From B8-G4 sp033720735 (lineage in GTDB: Bacteria; Bacteroidota; Bacteroidia; Chitinophagales; Saprospiraceae): a DNA stretch of 5,465 bases. Location of the stretch: positions 1-5,465 of the forward strand of contig JAWWBX010000301.1 in assembly GCA_033720735.1 (NCBI GenBank). Reading direction: 5' to 3'. A model generated the notes under the pieces. It did not search any database, was not told the origin of the DNA, and saw only the letters and a list, made by a program, of their open reading frames with translations. This document shows, piece after piece, positions 4,950 through 5,465 of this stretch (the stretch's first letter is position 1; every line of letters starts with the position of its first letter). The position numbers were made by a program, and so were the translations under genes.

Positions 4950-5465
4950 GTGTCGTATCGTCGTCTCTTATCCGATCCCATTCTGCGCCAAACGGCGTTG
5001 TGCATTTTCGCACTGATGTGTCTGAACAAGCTCGGGATCTACGTCACGGGAGGAGAGAATCAATACCTGGGCCTGGCCAAACAGTGGGTCAATCCCGACT
5101 GGATCCCGGGTTCCTTCTCATTTTCGGAGCCACCCGGCACCCGGATCGTCTTTCAGGCTCTGGTCGGACCGGTCATACAGGTGCTGGACTTTCCAGTGGC
5201 CGTGCTCGTCCTGCGCCTGCTGACGTATGCGTTGATGGCGGTGCCGATCGCACTGATCTTTCGACTCTTCCGGCTGACCTTGCCGGAAACATTGGTGCTG
5301 GCTCAGTTCCTGATCATGGGCCCGCAGTGCTTCTTTGGCGGCGAGTGGATCTATGAGAGCTTCGAGCCCAAGACCGTCGCGTACATCTTCGTGTTTTGGG
5401 GGTTGTATTACTGGATGTCCGAGCGCTGGCGGCAGTCGCTGCTGTGTTTGGCCGGCGCCACCTAC
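4950..5465 (+). CDS. Polytopic membrane protein, N-terminal part (cut by window edge)
   Basis: The frame is open from a TGA at 4902 to the right edge. The first plausible start is GTG 4950, giving 172 residues so far; ATG 5016 is an alternative that would cut into the first hydrophobic stretch. Hydrophobic segments lie at about 15-32, 66-80, 82-107, 113-130 and 142-156, with basic residues (R4, R5, R13, R105, R108, R159, R161) between some of them. Conserved-looking loops are GGENQYLGLAKQW (34-46), SFSEPPGTR (57-65) and GGEWIYESFEPKT (130-142). The overall look recalls uncharacterised large integral membrane proteins of the DUF6798 or GT-C glycosyltransferase-like kind, but I cannot assign a family with certainty. 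Its substrate and function are unknown. It diverges from the response regulator gene, which might control it; that is only positional. Confidence 0.8.
   Translation, partial: MSYRRLLSDPILRQTALCIFALMCLNKLGIYVTGGENQYLGLAKQWVNPDWIPGSFSFSEPPGTRIVFQALVGPVIQVLDFPVAVLVLRLLTYALMAVPIALIFRLFRLTLPETLVLAQFLIMGPQCFFGGEWIYESFEPKTVAYIFVFWGLYYWMSERWRQSLLCLAGATY

Overview
The window looks like chromosomal DNA from a Bacteroidota-type bacterium, possibly a Saprospiria/Lewinella-like or Rhodothermota-like lineage with moderately high GC. The clues are a stand-alone LytTR regulator, a large secreted tail-fibre-like protein with VGIGT modules, LVIVD repeats, a four-helix-bundle (S23/IVP family) gene, and starts without clear Shine-Dalgarno sequences. 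This placement is an inference from gene content. No rRNA, tRNA, transposase, integrase, CRISPR array or phage structural operon is visible.

Left half (1-2924, minus strand): one uninterrupted reading frame fills this region and runs off the left edge. It encodes at least 974 residues: a signal peptide, a short adhesin-like head, a seven-unit LVIVD beta-propeller, and a long shaft of VGIGT modules. The last residues visible look like the entry to a peptidase S74 intramolecular-chaperone domain. It is the dominant gene of the window and is easily missed because its stop codon lies outside. Numerous shorter frames in this region are shadows of it.

Middle (2931-4238): upstream of the fibre gene on the same strand are a stand-alone LytTR DNA-binding regulator (2965-3405) and a 59-residue DUF1059 protein (3482-3661). 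These could form a DUF1059-LytTR-fibre transcription unit, with gaps of 76 and 40 bases. Diverging from it is a four-helix-bundle protein gene (3834-4202), which is poorer in GC than its surroundings.

Three short tandem arrays of an 8-base unit, SGTTNNTC with a variable central dinucleotide, lie at gene boundaries: A at 2931-2970, B at 3769-3800 and C at 4206-4237. B and C flank the four-helix-bundle gene in inverted orientation. A overlaps the LytTR stop codon and ends a few bases before the fibre start codon. These arrays are the least explained structure in the window.

Right part (4239-5465): a NarL/FixJ-type response regulator (4239-4877, minus) converges on the four-helix-bundle gene, with array C filling the gap. 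A multi-pass membrane protein gene diverges from it (start GTG at 4950) and is cut by the right edge. No histidine kinase is visible for either regulator. Control of the secreted fibre by the adjacent LytTR protein is plausible but unproven.
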